Source: Flavobacterium sp. (GTDB taxonomy: Bacteria > Bacteroidota > Bacteroidia > Flavobacteriales > Flavobacteriaceae). From it: a DNA stretch of 49,483 nt. Numbering within the stretch: position 1 is the first letter of the stretch; the number at the start of each line of letters is the position of its first letter. This document shows positions 27,184 to 36,500 of the stretch, in pieces. Where the stretch lies: assembly GCA_027484725.1 (NCBI GenBank), contig JAIXSK010000032.1:1-49483 (forward strand). The letters are read 5' to 3'. The position numbers and the translations under genes were made by a program. The notes under the pieces are model-generated. The model made no database searches, was not told the origin of the DNA, and was given only the letters and a program-made list of their open reading frames with translations.

Positions 27184-27891
27184 TTACAGATTTAAAACAT
27201 TTTTCATGGTGTAAACCCCTTTTTTTCCAATGAGCCATTCAGCTGCTACCACCGCGCCCAAAGCAAAACCTTTGCGGTTGTGGGCGATGTGTTTGATTTC
27301 AATGGCATCTATGTCTGAATCATAGCAAATTGAATGTGTTCCCGGAACATTTTCTATGCGCAAAGCGTCAATTTCAATGGTTTGCGCATCTGCTTTTCGT
27401 ACGTTTTTTAAACTCCAATGGTTGTAATGTGACTGCTTGATGATGTCTTGAGCCAACGTAATCGCGGTTCCGCTGGGAGCATCTAATTTTTGCGTGTGGT
27501 GAATTTCTTCCATTGAAACTCTGTACTGATCAAACTGAGCCATCACTCTGGCTAAATGCGTATTGAGTTCAAAAAAAATATTCACACCCAAACTAAAATT
27601 TGAACCGTAAATAAATGCGCCGTTTTGCTTTTCACACAAATCAACCATGCTTTGATATTCATCCAGCCAGCCGGTGGTGCCCGAAACAATCGGAACGTTG
27701 GTATGCAAGCATTCAGAAATGTTACGAACTGCTGCACTCGGAACGCTAAAATCAATGGCTACATCGGCGTTTTCAAGTCCGTCAAAACTGCTTTCACTGG
27801 TTTTGCGCAAAACAATTTGGTGTCCGCGTGAAAGGGCTATTTCTTCAATGATTTTACCCATTTTTCCGTATCCGAGTAAAGCTATTTTCAT
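27184..27891 (-). CDS. dapB: 4-hydroxy-tetrahydrodipicolinate reductase
   Basis: DapB reduces HTPA to tetrahydrodipicolinate in lysine and diaminopimelate synthesis. The 235-residue product is shorter than E. coli DapB, as usual in Bacteroidetes. It has the Rossmann motif ALLGYGKMGKIIEE, VAIDFSVPSA, SGTTGW, and EIHHTQKLDAPSGTA with the catalytic His and Lys. The ATG shares one nucleotide with the upstream DUF5683 stop (TAATG). The position in the parAB operon links cell-wall precursor supply to chromosome partition genes, though this may only be a conserved gene order. Confidence 0.97.
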   Translation of the reverse strand: MKIALLGYGKMGKIIEEIALSRGHQIVLRKTSESSFDGLENADVAIDFSVPSAAVRNISECLHTNVPIVSGTTGWLDEYQSMVDLCEKQNGAFIYGSNFSLGVNIFFELNTHLARVMAQFDQYRVSMEEIHHTQKLDAPSGTAITLAQDIIKQSHYNHWSLKNVRKADAQTIEIDALRIENVPGTHSICYDSDIDAIEIKHIAHNRKGFALGAVVAAEWLIGKKGVYTMKNVLNL

Positions 27892-28451
27892 TAGAATTGA
27901 TAGTTAAAAGCGACGCCAAAACTAGGCCTGATGTATTGTTCATCGGGTTTGATTTCAGGTCTGAGCGATAAATTACTGTTGACATTGAATTGTCCTAAAT
28001 GCGCATCAACATTGGCATCGATGATATTTAGGGCATAAAAAGCCGCCGTGAGTAACAATGACAAATCTCGGTTGCGACGATAAAAACGTTGCGCTTGAAT
28101 GAGTCGGTTGTTGTCAAGATAGGCGTATTTTGGATCCGGATTTCCGGCAAGTCTGTCTTTATATGCCTCGCGAAATTCCTGGTATTTTTTGTTGTTGGAT
28201 TGATAGAAATACAAGGTGGTTCCGATGGCTCCGTACACCAGCGGAATCTTCCAGTATTTTTTGTTGTATGCTTGGCCAAGTCCGGGCAAAACAGCCGAAT
28301 AAAAAGCAGCTTTAGCGGGTGAAAGCGGATTGATTTCTTTTGATTGAGTCGTGTCTTTTACAATCACAAAAGGGTCTGACTTTCTTTGCCCGAAAACCGA
28401 AAAGTTTCCGAAAGCGACAAGCCAGAGTACTATGATGATTGCTTTATGCAC
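27891..28451 (-). CDS. DUF5683 domain membrane protein
   Basis: The 186-residue protein has a signal-like N-terminus (about 1-22, ending FSVFGQ), an SPAKAAFYSAVLPGLGQAYNKKYWKIPLVYGAIG segment typical of DUF5683, and a second hydrophobic stretch at about 130-146. The C-terminus FNYQF resembles an outer-membrane-type end. The start is GTG at 28451, sharing a base with the parB stop (TAGTG). Its function is unknown. It is sandwiched between parB and dapB with single-base overlaps on both sides, implying tight co-expression. Confidence 0.88.
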   Translation of the reverse strand: MHKAIIIVLWLVAFGNFSVFGQRKSDPFVIVKDTTQSKEINPLSPAKAAFYSAVLPGLGQAYNKKYWKIPLVYGAIGTTLYFYQSNNKKYQEFREAYKDRLAGNPDPKYAYLDNNRLIQAQRFYRRNRDLSLLLTAAFYALNIIDANVDAHLGQFNVNSNLSLRPEIKPDEQYIRPSFGVAFNYQF

Positions 28452-29350
28452 TAACCTTTGATGAGTTTGACAATGCGGTGAAAGTCTTCTTCAGAATGAA
28501 ACGGAATCGCAATTTTACCCTTTCCGTTCCCAGCCATTTTGATTTCAATTTTAGCACCGAAATACTCTGAAATTGCTTTTTTCTCATTGTCAGCAATATC
28601 AAATGAGCTTCCTTTTTTGGCTGATTTAGCCGCAGGTTTTAAGCTTTCTTGGTATTTTTTAACCAAGGCTTCAGTTTCTCGTACCGAAAGATTTTGGCTC
28701 AGAATTTTCTGGTAAATATCGGTCTGAACGTCTTGATCTTCAATGTTGATGATGGCGCGTCCGTGGCCCATACTGATAAATCCGTCGCGGATGCCCGTCT
28801 GAATAATCGGATCAAGTTTCAGCAAACGCAAATAGTTGGCAATGGTTGAACGCTTCTTGCCCACACGCTCGCTCATTTGCTCTTGCGTGAGTTGAATTTC
28901 GTCCATGAGGCGTTGGTATGAAAGTGCAATCTCAATCGGATCCAGATCGTGTCTTTGGATGTTCTCAACCAGAGCCATCTCAAGCGATTCTTGATCGTTG
29001 GCAATGCGAATATAAGCCGGAATAGTGTTGAATCCGTTGATTTTAGAGGCGCGCAAACGTCTTTCACCCGAAATCAATTGATATTTATTGAAGTCGAGTT
29101 TACGCACAGTAATCGGCTGAATCACACCCAACTCGCGGATGGAAATGGCCAATTCCTGCAAAGCTTCTTCATTGAAGTTACTGCGCGGCTGAAACGGATT
29201 GATTTCAATAGCATCTACTTCAAGCTCAATGATGTTCCCAACTACTTTATCAGCGTTTTTGTCACTCACTGATTGAATGTTGTTGTCCGGATCTTTGAGC
29301 AAGGCTGATAAACCTCTTCCCAATGCTTGTTTTTTGACTACTTGCGACAT
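28451..29350 (-). CDS. parB: Chromosome-partitioning protein ParB
   Basis: ParB binds parS sites and, as a CTP-dependent clamp, spreads along DNA for chromosome segregation with ParA. The 299-residue product has the N-terminal LGRGLSALL motif that contacts ParA, a ParB/Srx domain at about 40-125 with NPFQPR and the CTP-binding box ISGERRLRA, and an HTH with MSERVGKKRSTIANYLRLLKL. The C-terminal dimer region follows. It starts 8 bp after the parA stop. No parS sequence was confirmed by eye in the window. Confidence 0.97.
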   Translation of the reverse strand: MSQVVKKQALGRGLSALLKDPDNNIQSVSDKNADKVVGNIIELEVDAIEINPFQPRSNFNEEALQELAISIRELGVIQPITVRKLDFNKYQLISGERRLRASKINGFNTIPAYIRIANDQESLEMALVENIQRHDLDPIEIALSYQRLMDEIQLTQEQMSERVGKKRSTIANYLRLLKLDPIIQTGIRDGFISMGHGRAIINIEDQDVQTDIYQKILSQNLSVRETEALVKKYQESLKPAAKSAKKGSSFDIADNEKKAISEYFGAKIEIKMAGNGKGKIAIPFHSEEDFHRIVKLIKG

Positions 29351-29358
29351 ATTCTTTT

Positions 29359-30123
29359 CTAAGTATTTTTTCTGATGATTTCTTGTGCCAAATGCAGATA
29401 ATTGGTCGCGCCTTTGCTCGTTGCGTCATAATTGATGATGCTTTCGCCAAAACTCGGCGCCTCACTGAGTTTTACGTTGCGCTGAATAATGGTTTCAAAA
29501 ACCATATCGTTGAAGTGTTTCTGCACTTCTTCAACCACCTGATTTGAAAGGCGCAAACGCGAATCGTACATGGTGAGCAACAAACCTTCAATATCCAGTG
29601 ATGCATTGTGGATTTTTTGAACACTTTTGATCGTGTTGAGCAATTTACCCAAACCTTCAAGCGCGTAGTATTCACATTGAATCGGAATAATCACCGAATC
29701 AGCAGCGGTCAGCGCATTGAGCGTTAGCAATCCGAGTGACGGAGCGCAATCAATCAAAATATAATCAAACTGATCTTTGACTTTTTCCAGCGCTTGTTTG
29801 AGCATGTACTCGCGGTTTTCTTTGTCCACCAGTTCAATTTCAATGGCCACCAAATCAATGTGCGCAGCAATGATCGAAACATTGGGCGTGCTGCACGCAA
29901 TAATGGCTTCTTCGGGTAAATGGCTGTGCTCAAGAATCTGATACGTACCAATGCTGATACTTTCAATATCCAAACCCAAACCTGAACTCGCGTTGGCTTG
30001 CGGGTCGGCATCAATTAATAGAACTTTTTTCTCGAGAACACCCAAAGCAGCCGCCAAATTCACCGAAGTGGTGGTTTTTCCGACGCCGCCTTTCTGATTG
30101 GCTATAGCAATGATTTTACCCAT
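29359..30123 (-). CDS. parA: Chromosome-partitioning ATPase ParA (Soj)
   Basis: The 254-residue P-loop ATPase has the deviant Walker A NQKGGVGKTTT at about 9-19, Walker A' LLIDADPQAN and Walker B YILIDCAPSLG. It drives chromosome segregation with ParB by forming nucleoid gradients. It is the first gene of the operon parA-parB-DUF5683-dapB-lepB-WbqC. A promoter-like sequence lies 24 bp before the start. Confidence 0.97.
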   Translation of the reverse strand: MGKIIAIANQKGGVGKTTTSVNLAAALGVLEKKVLLIDADPQANASSGLGLDIESISIGTYQILEHSHLPEEAIIACSTPNVSIIAAHIDLVAIEIELVDKENREYMLKQALEKVKDQFDYILIDCAPSLGLLTLNALTAADSVIIPIQCEYYALEGLGKLLNTIKSVQKIHNASLDIEGLLLTMYDSRLRLSNQVVEEVQKHFNDMVFETIIQRNVKLSEAPSFGESIINYDATSKGATNYLHLAQEIIRKNT

Positions 30124-30147
30124 CTAAACTTTAAAAATTTTAAGCCG

Positions 30148-30177
30148 TAAAAATACAATTAATTATGGGTTTTTCAA
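30148..30177 (-). promoter_or_regulatory. Promoter of the parA operon
   Basis: On the minus strand TTG (30177-30175), a 19-bp spacer and TATTTTTA (30155-30148) match the Bacteroidetes consensus except for the last base of the -7 box. The box ends 24 bp before the parA ATG. Confidence 0.55.
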
Positions 30178-30260
30178 GGCTAATTTGTTAACAAAAGTTA
30201 ATAGTTTGAGGCTCATGGAGATTGGTTGTGGGTTGTCGATTTTTTGTTGTCAGTTCGTCA

Positions 30261-30328
30261 AATCATAAATCTAAAATCAACAACCGTTAATCATAAATCT
30301 AAAATCAACAATCAATAATCATAAATCT
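30261..30328. repeat. 28-bp period direct repeat
   Basis: The 23-mer starting AATCATAAATCTAAAATC occurs identically at 30261-30283 and 30289-30311, and its first 12 bases occur again at 30317-30328. All three start exactly 28 bp apart. Confidence 0.9.
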
Positions 30329-30333
30329 TCATT

Positions 30334-30417
30334 GGGCGTGCCCCTACGGGTCGGGCTATGCGTTGCAATCTTTTTTTTGTTCCTCAAAAAAGGATTTTCA
30401 CTGCTATCCCTCACGCG
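30334..30417. repeat. Dispersed structured intergenic element (copy C)
   Basis: It begins GGGCGTGCCCCTACGGGTCG and contains GCGTTGCAATCTTTTTTTTG. A short loop and AAAAAAGGATTTTCACTGC follow, so a T-run/A-run hairpin forms in the middle. The words GTTGCAATCTTT and GGATTT(T/C)CACTGC are shared with copy B at 6633-6714. Confidence 0.75.
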
Positions 30418-30465
30418 TGCTGCTACAATTCAAACATTTGTCAAAAATGAAACTTAGTAAGATAC

Positions 30466-30539
30466 CTGAAGTCCAACGGACTTCCTCCTCTTAATATCAA
30501 ATCTGAAGTCCACAGTACTTCCTCCTTTTAATTTCAAAT
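30466..30539. repeat. Two 37-bp tandem direct repeats with internal dyad
   Basis: Units at 30466-30502 and 30503-30539 match at 32 of 37 positions. The first unit contains a perfect dyad GAAGTCC-AAC-GGACTTC (30468-30484), which is partly lost in the second (GAAGT and ACTTC remain). Confidence 0.85.
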
Positions 30540-30591
30540 CTCACGCAAGAGAATGTAGCGTTCAACAGAAAAAGTGAAGTCTAATTTTAAA

Positions 30592-30682
30592 GTTGCCCCA
30601 ATGGTTTCCGACAGACACCCGTGTGAGCGGTTGCAGCTATGTGCCGCGCATTGCGAAAAACGCGACCCGCAGGGGCACACCC
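30592..30682. repeat. Dispersed structured intergenic element (copy E)
   Basis: Read on the minus strand it starts GGGTGTGCCCCTGCGGGTCG, matching the border of copy C at 18 of 20 positions. It ends GGAAACCATTGGGGCAAC. The interior (Cs and Gs of GCCGCGCATTGCG) can fold but differs from copy C. Confidence 0.65.
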
Positions 30683-30738
30683 AAACAGTGATCGGTTGCC
30701 AACTGTTGATTCATAAAATTTATGATCAAATGATAGGT

Positions 30739-31620
30739 TTACCCGTTTTTCTTGGCTTTAATCATCATCTCGAGCATATCCCACATTTCTTCGGGAATTT
30801 GTTCGAGCAAGTTGAATTGTCCGGCGCCTTGGAGCCATTCGCCGCCATCAATCACCACAACTTCGCCGTTGATGTAGGCTGAAAAATCAGACACCAAATA
30901 AGCCGCTAAATTGGCCAGTTCTTGATGGTCGCCCACGCGTTTGAGCGGCACTTTTTTGGCCATGTCAAATTTTTCGGCCAAGTCGCCGGGCAAAAGTCGG
31001 TCCCAAGCGCCTTTGGTCGGAAACGGACCCGGAGCAATCGCATTGGTTCGGATGCCATATTTGGCCCATTCTACCGCCAGACTGCGCGTCATGGCCAAAA
31101 CACCGGCTTTGGCAGTCGCACTCGGCACCACATAAGCTGAGCCGGTAAAAGCATAAGTGGTGACAATATTGAGTACGGTAGCGCTGGTTTGTTTTGTTTC
31201 AATCCAATGTTTGCCAAAGGCCAAAGTACAGTTTTTGGTGCCTTTGAGCACTATGTCAATCACGGTATCAAAAGCGTTGGCCGAGAGCCGTTCGGTGGGT
31301 GAAATAAAATTGCCCGCGGCATTGTTGAGCAAAACATCTACTTTTCCGTAGGTTTTGAGTACTTCGGCCAGCATGTTTTCAACTTGGTCGTAATGACGCA
31401 CATCACACGCCAAAGGCAAGCATTTTCCGCCGGTGGCTTGTTCAAGTTCGGCTGTCGTGGTTTCTAGCTTTTCAAGGTTTCGCGAAGTAATAGCAACTTG
31501 GGCGCCGAGTTCCATGAAGTAGCGGGTCATGGCTTTGCCGAGCCCGCTTCCGCCGCCGGTAATAACAATTACTTTTCCGGACAAAGCGTTGTCACGGAGC
31601 ATTTTTTGAGAAAAATCCAT
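30739..31620 (-). CDS. SDR family oxidoreductase, 2,4-dienoyl-CoA reductase-like
   Basis: The 293-residue NAD(P)-dependent Rossmann protein has cofactor motif TGGGSGLGKA at about residues 22-31 and NNAAGNF at about 100-106. Instead of the usual YxxxK, it has PSATAKAGVLAMTRSLAVEWA at about 166-186, with Ser and Lys placed as in the DECR2/peroxisomal trans-2-enoyl or 2,4-dienoyl-CoA reductase branch. APGPFPTKGAW follows. A role in unsaturated fatty-acid oxidation is inferred. The start MDFSQKML at 31620 is preferred over an upstream ATG at 31647. Confidence 0.88.
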   Translation of the reverse strand: MDFSQKMLRDNALSGKVIVITGGGSGLGKAMTRYFMELGAQVAITSRNLEKLETTTAELEQATGGKCLPLACDVRHYDQVENMLAEVLKTYGKVDVLLNNAAGNFISPTERLSANAFDTVIDIVLKGTKNCTLAFGKHWIETKQTSATVLNIVTTYAFTGSAYVVPSATAKAGVLAMTRSLAVEWAKYGIRTNAIAPGPFPTKGAWDRLLPGDLAEKFDMAKKVPLKRVGDHQELANLAAYLVSDFSAYINGEVVVIDGGEWLQGAGQFNLLEQIPEEMWDMLEMMIKAKKNG

Positions 31621-31686
31621 CGGTTTCAATTTGGGTAAAGATAACAAAACCTTTTTTGATTCCGATGGATTGGGCGGGCTGTTGTT

Positions 31687-33450
31687 TTACTGAAGGATGA
31701 TTTTTTGTGTAAAAGTTTGTTTGTCCGTTTGCATTTTCAGCAAATAAACGCCCGCGGGTAAATTTCTGGTTTCAAGTGTAAAACGCTGGTTGTTTTGATT
31801 GTTTTTGCGCAATACGATTCGGCCTTGCATATCGGTGAGTTGAGCCGTAAAATGACTTTGAGTTTCTTTAAAATGAATGTTGATTTCATCCTGCGCCGGA
31901 TTCGGAAAAACACACCATGCACCCTCGGTAAAAGTTTGATTGGACAAAGCACAAGAACTCGGATTTGGATATTTGGCCAAGTAAACTCCGGCTATTGAAC
32001 TGCTTGAGTCTACCGATGAATGTAGCTCTAAAGTTGCCTCGGTCGGATCAAAATCGAGCACATTTCTGAACGTTCCGCCTGCCAAAAGATTTTGTTCAAC
32101 ATCAACCGCAATGGGCAAATAACCGTTGAATTCTACAAAATCAGGCGTGCCCAATCCTTTGAGGTCAAAGGCAGCAAGATAATTTCCATCGGGTGAATAA
32201 CTGGCCAGAAAAACTGCGCGCGTATTGGTGAGCGATTGCAGCGTATGTGTTGTTGCTGAAGGATCAAAATCACAAGTGCCGGTAAATTCCCCCGAAACAT
32301 AAATGTTATCACAACCATCAATGGTAATATTTGCACCATCGGCGAAATTTAATGACCCATCGTTCTGAGCTATTTTTTTGGCCCAAAGTAAGGTTCCGTT
32401 GCTGTCGGCCTTAGACAAAAAAGTGTTGTAATTGGTAGTTGAAGATACGGTTGTAGTGGTTGAAAATGAAGTACTTCCTTTAAAATCGCTCAGAACAATC
32501 GCATTGCCTTGGCTATCGGTTTTGACCAAAGTTGTCAAGAAATCGGTTGTGGCGGTTCCGCGGTAGTGTTTGCTCCAAATGAGGTTTCCGGTGCTGGAAT
32601 ATTTAGCGGCAAAAACAGAACTAAACGCACCAAATGAGGTTGATAGAGAAGTAAATATTGACTGAATATTCGGGTCTGGATTTAAATCTACAGAACCTAC
32701 AAAAACACCTGAAGTCACAATTTCTCCTTGGGCAGTGGTATCAAGACCAGTGAGAATTATAGCACCATTGCTTTCAATTTGTTTGACCCAAGCAAAATTT
32801 CCGTTGCTGTCAAGTGAAACCAGAAAAGCATCGTTATTGAACGCGGTTAATGAATTTACGGCAGTAGGCGAAGGATCAAAATCTAAAGTCCCATTAAAAA
32901 AACCATTGACCACCACACCGCCTGGAATGGGTTTTATGCCAAAAGTCAGCGCATTGTTTTCGGGGGCATCGTCAAAATAGCGCGTCCAGATTTCGTTTCC
33001 ATCGTTGGACCATTTACTGATAAAAAAACCGCGTGTATTGGTAAATCCACACAGATATAGATTGTTTTGGTTGTCAAGTGTAATGGCCGTTGACCGTTCT
33101 TCATTCATGCCGTCAAAAGTGGGCTCAATGAGGCTTTTGGCCCAAATGAGATTTCCGTTGGCGTCGTATTTACTGATAAAAACATCTGATTCTCCGTCAA
33201 CATCACCAGGTGTTCCGCCTAAATAGGTGAGGTTTTGCACGTTTTCAGATGGATCAAAATCGCAGGTTCCGTGAAAAAATCCTGTTAAATAAACATTGTT
33301 TTGTGCATCAGTAGTCATAGCGCGCGCCCAAACACCTTGATCGTGTGTGCTCTGAAATGCATGTGCATAAATAGGAGCGGAGATTTGTGCTTCAAGCGTT
33401 GATGAAAGCATCAATGCCAAAATCAAAAAGCAGTGTAGATTCTTTTTCAT
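31687..33450 (-). CDS. T9SS type A cargo protein with SBBP-like beta-propeller repeats
   Basis: The 587-residue secreted protein has a signal peptide (about 1-21, ending STLEAQ). Residues about 25-500 hold about six SBBP-like blades of about 80 residues, each with a motif like GTCDFDPS, NVYLTGFF or FISKYDANGNLIWAK. The C-terminal 70 residues (CVFPNPAQDEINIHF through GVYLLKMQTDKQTF) are a type A T9SS sorting domain, which directs export and cell-surface attachment. Its promoter is at 33491-33523 with phased 11-bp repeats upstream. The target of the propeller is unknown. Confidence 0.92.
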   Translation of the reverse strand: MKKNLHCFLILALMLSSTLEAQISAPIYAHAFQSTHDQGVWARAMTTDAQNNVYLTGFFHGTCDFDPSENVQNLTYLGGTPGDVDGESDVFISKYDANGNLIWAKSLIEPTFDGMNEERSTAITLDNQNNLYLCGFTNTRGFFISKWSNDGNEIWTRYFDDAPENNALTFGIKPIPGGVVVNGFFNGTLDFDPSPTAVNSLTAFNNDAFLVSLDSNGNFAWVKQIESNGAIILTGLDTTAQGEIVTSGVFVGSVDLNPDPNIQSIFTSLSTSFGAFSSVFAAKYSSTGNLIWSKHYRGTATTDFLTTLVKTDSQGNAIVLSDFKGSTSFSTTTTVSSTTNYNTFLSKADSNGTLLWAKKIAQNDGSLNFADGANITIDGCDNIYVSGEFTGTCDFDPSATTHTLQSLTNTRAVFLASYSPDGNYLAAFDLKGLGTPDFVEFNGYLPIAVDVEQNLLAGGTFRNVLDFDPTEATLELHSSVDSSSSIAGVYLAKYPNPSSCALSNQTFTEGAWCVFPNPAQDEINIHFKETQSHFTAQLTDMQGRIVLRKNNQNNQRFTLETRNLPAGVYLLKMQTDKQTFTQKIILQ

Positions 33451-33490
33451 GAGCTAAAATTTTGAAAGTCAGCATGATTTGTTGACAGTT

Positions 33491-33523
33491 CAAAATTATG
33501 AGCTAATTAAAAATAAGCTTCAA
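33491..33523 (-). promoter_or_regulatory. Promoter of the SBBP-repeat T9SS gene
   Basis: On the minus strand TTG (33523-33521), a 22-bp spacer and TAATTTTG (33498-33491) match the Bacteroidetes consensus; the -7 box ends 40 bp before the ATG. Confidence 0.7.
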
Positions 33524-33528
33524 AAACC

Positions 33529-33583
33529 AGGTAGACTTTAGGTTGACAAAGTCTTTGTAATCAGTAGATAAGCAGTAGACAAG
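33529..33583 (-). promoter_or_regulatory. Phased 11-bp direct-repeat array upstream of a T9SS promoter
   Basis: Units on the plus strand start at 33529 (AGGTAGACTTT), 33540 (AGGTTGACAAA), 33562 (CAGTAGATAAG) and 33573 (CAGTAGACAAG). All are multiples of 11 bp apart, and the position at 33551 is degenerate. The array stops right at the stop codon of the upstream gene. The first unit starts 31 bp beyond the outer edge of the -7 box. This looks like an activator operator. Confidence 0.6.
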
Positions 33584-36500
33584 CTATCTTTTTAAAGCAA
33601 AATGACCTTTGTGAACGCGGCCATCTTGTCGGGTGACTACAAACCAATAATCGGTAGATACGGCTTGGTTGCCATTGTATTGTCCGTCCCATTTAGGATT
33701 TGTTTTGTTGAGCCCGGTGATGAGTTTTCCGTAGCGATCGTAAATATAAATGGTCATATCGGGTTCTAGCGTACCGTTTTCAATAAACCAAGTATCGTTG
33801 TACCCGTCGTCGTTGGGCGTAAAAAAGTTCGGATAATACAAAAGCCATATACTTTTAGTAGCAATGCCACAACCGAGTTGGTCGCGCACATAAACGGTGT
33901 AGATTCCGGGTTCTAATCCTGTAAATACAGAGGAATCCTGATAATTTGTTCCATCAATTGAATATTCAAACAAACCGGAATTTTTTGTAAAGACAGTAAT
34001 GCTGTTCTCGTTTTCAGTCCAGTCAGAAGTTTCTAAATAATCAATCACAGGCGTTTCTGAAATGTGAACCTCAATGTCTTTGGTGTTAGTACAAACCTGT
34101 CCGTTTCCGTACTCATTGGTTGCGGTTAGGGTCAGCAGCGTAATTCCGGGTTGCGTAACAGTAAGAGTAGGTTGGTTGGTGCCGTCTGACCAGTTGTAGG
34201 TTGTAGAAGGTAGATTTCCGGTTGCGGCATCTAGACTGATCGGATTTGAGAAACAACTTTGATAGAGCGGATTGAGCGCAATGGTGGGCGTTTGTCCGGC
34301 GATTAAATCAAAAGAAACCGTTTCATAACAATTCGGCAAGGCGTTGTAGATCATTCGGGCATAAATGGTAGCCGGGTTGCTGCTTGGATTATAGTTGGTG
34401 AGATTGTTGATTCGGTTGGTATTGTTTTGTGCATCAGTTAGTGACGGATGATAACTTAGGGTGTAATCGGAAGTAGATTGTTGGTTAAAAATGATACTGT
34501 TTTGTGGGGTTAAATCAAAAGTTTCGTTTCCGGTAATGACGCTGTAGCATTGCAAGATATTTGCCGGCTGTCCGATTTGTACCAACGACAATAAACTGCT
34601 CACATCAAAAATTTGAGGTTGTCTTGCGCCGCATGGATCTTCTACCAAAAAGGTATATAAACCGGGAGCTAAATTGTAAAAAATATTCGAATTCAAGTTG
34701 TCTAAAAAGAACGGTTGTCCATCTTTTTCAACAATGGTGTAGTGAATAGGGCTTTTGCCATTGGCTTCTATAATTACATCCAGATTTCCGTTGTTGGTAC
34801 AAGGCATTCTGTAGGCATCTGTAATTTCTAACACTTGATTAAACGATAAAGTTGGGCTCAAGATTTCAATACAACTTTTGTCTGTGCTTTGATTGTTGTT
34901 CCGGATGTCGATTCCGTTGTTATAACTAAAAAAACTGCGCACAATTCTAAAAACACCATTAAAACTCAAATTGTAATTGGTGGTGTTGTTGATCAATTGA
35001 AAACCAGTATTTGCGTCCGGAATCGTACCTTCTGTATAAGGCTGCAAGGTACTCGGATGTCCCCATTGGTTGGGCGCAATTTCTTTTTGCAGCCAATAAG
35101 TTGCTCCGGTTTGGGCATTGCTTGCAAAGTTGAGCGGAACATCAAAAGAGCCGCAATTTTCTTGTAATGAAAAAGTACTGCTGCTGATAGCATATCCATC
35201 GATATTGACTACAATTTGATTGATAAAATTACATTGGTCGACGCCTTCAAAAGTATAAATACCGGCGGGTAAATCATTTAAATAAGCATTTCCGTCCGGG
35301 GCGATATGGGCTGAAACATCATACGGAAAGCTTTGGTTTAAGTTGGCTGTTGAGGCAGTTATTTTTAAACTGGTCAGCCCGATATTGTTGCTTCCAACGC
35401 GAATACTGCCCAGACCCAATGCACAACCCGGACGTTGTTCAGAGTTCAATCCTTGATTGACATAATCGGGCACAGTAATGAACAACGGACTCATCGTATC
35501 ACCACAATTATTGGTTACTTCAATCAAATAATCACCCAATGGAACCGGATTTAAAATTAATGCGCCGAGTGTTGTATCAATTTGGGCAGAAACATCATGA
35601 GGAGTCTGAAAAGGATACGTTGGCGGTGCTGACAAGATGGTGGCCGTTACTATTTTATAGCCGATGATGTTCATATAAATACTGCCAGAATTGGTTGAGC
35701 AGCCATTGTTCGTCGCTGTTGCTGTAGGAATTGAAGCTAAATTGATGATGGCAAAAGACAACAATTTGCTCCTTCCGCAGGCATCGGTAATGGTCACATC
35801 ATATGCGCCAACGGGCGTGTGCTGATTGGTGTCACCAAACTGAATCGTATCAGTGTTATACGGCCCCGGATAATTAGCCGCAAAAGTGGTTGGGTCAAAA
35901 CCCGTTGGGAAAGCGCTGAAATTCAGTGTATACGGAGGTGTAAAATTGGAAGCCTTTAATTCAAAATAATAAGTATTGCAATCTAAATCATAGATGGTAG
36001 GTAAAAGATTGATGTTGTTGGTCACCAAAAAATTCTGTGTAAAAGTAGTTCCGCAGGCATCGAGTATGTTGACATCATAATCATAATTCTGATTCGGAAA
36101 AGCCGGAATGGTCTCTGAGATTTGTTCAGAAGTCAAGTTGCCAGTAGCAAGTGTGCTGTTAAAAGTTTGAGTAGCGCCACCTCCGGGCGGATGAACCACA
36201 AATTCAATTTGAAGCGGATAGCCAATCACGGTTCCGTTGGCTGGTGTAATGATATGTTCAGCAATGATGGTACCGCATGAAGGCGGGTTTGTATTAGAAA
36301 ATGTGGGTGATGCAATGTTGATGCCCGTGACATTTAAAGTAACCGTAAAGGTTGATACCACTCCGGTGCCACACGCATCAAAAACACGAATTCTGTAAAC
36401 GCCAACCGGCAAATTATTAAACGTATTTGAAGTTTGCAACGGAAAAGTCACCGGCCCGGAGAAAATTTCATAATTCACAGCAGTTCCTGAAACTGCATTG

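Larger units (their letters stand above)
30124..30738. other. Gene-free, repeat-rich intergenic region
   Basis: This 615-bp spacer between parA and the SDR gene has no credible gene. It contains the parA promoter, a 28-bp period repeat at 30261-30328, two structured elements (30334-30417 and 30592-30682) and a pair of 37-bp direct repeats at 30466-30539. It is the densest concentration of small repeats in the window. Confidence 0.8.

Noticed and set aside
33529..33583. LytTR-type binding site
   Set aside because: LytTR sites are two 9-bp repeats with about 21-bp period; here the period is 11 bp and the core differs.
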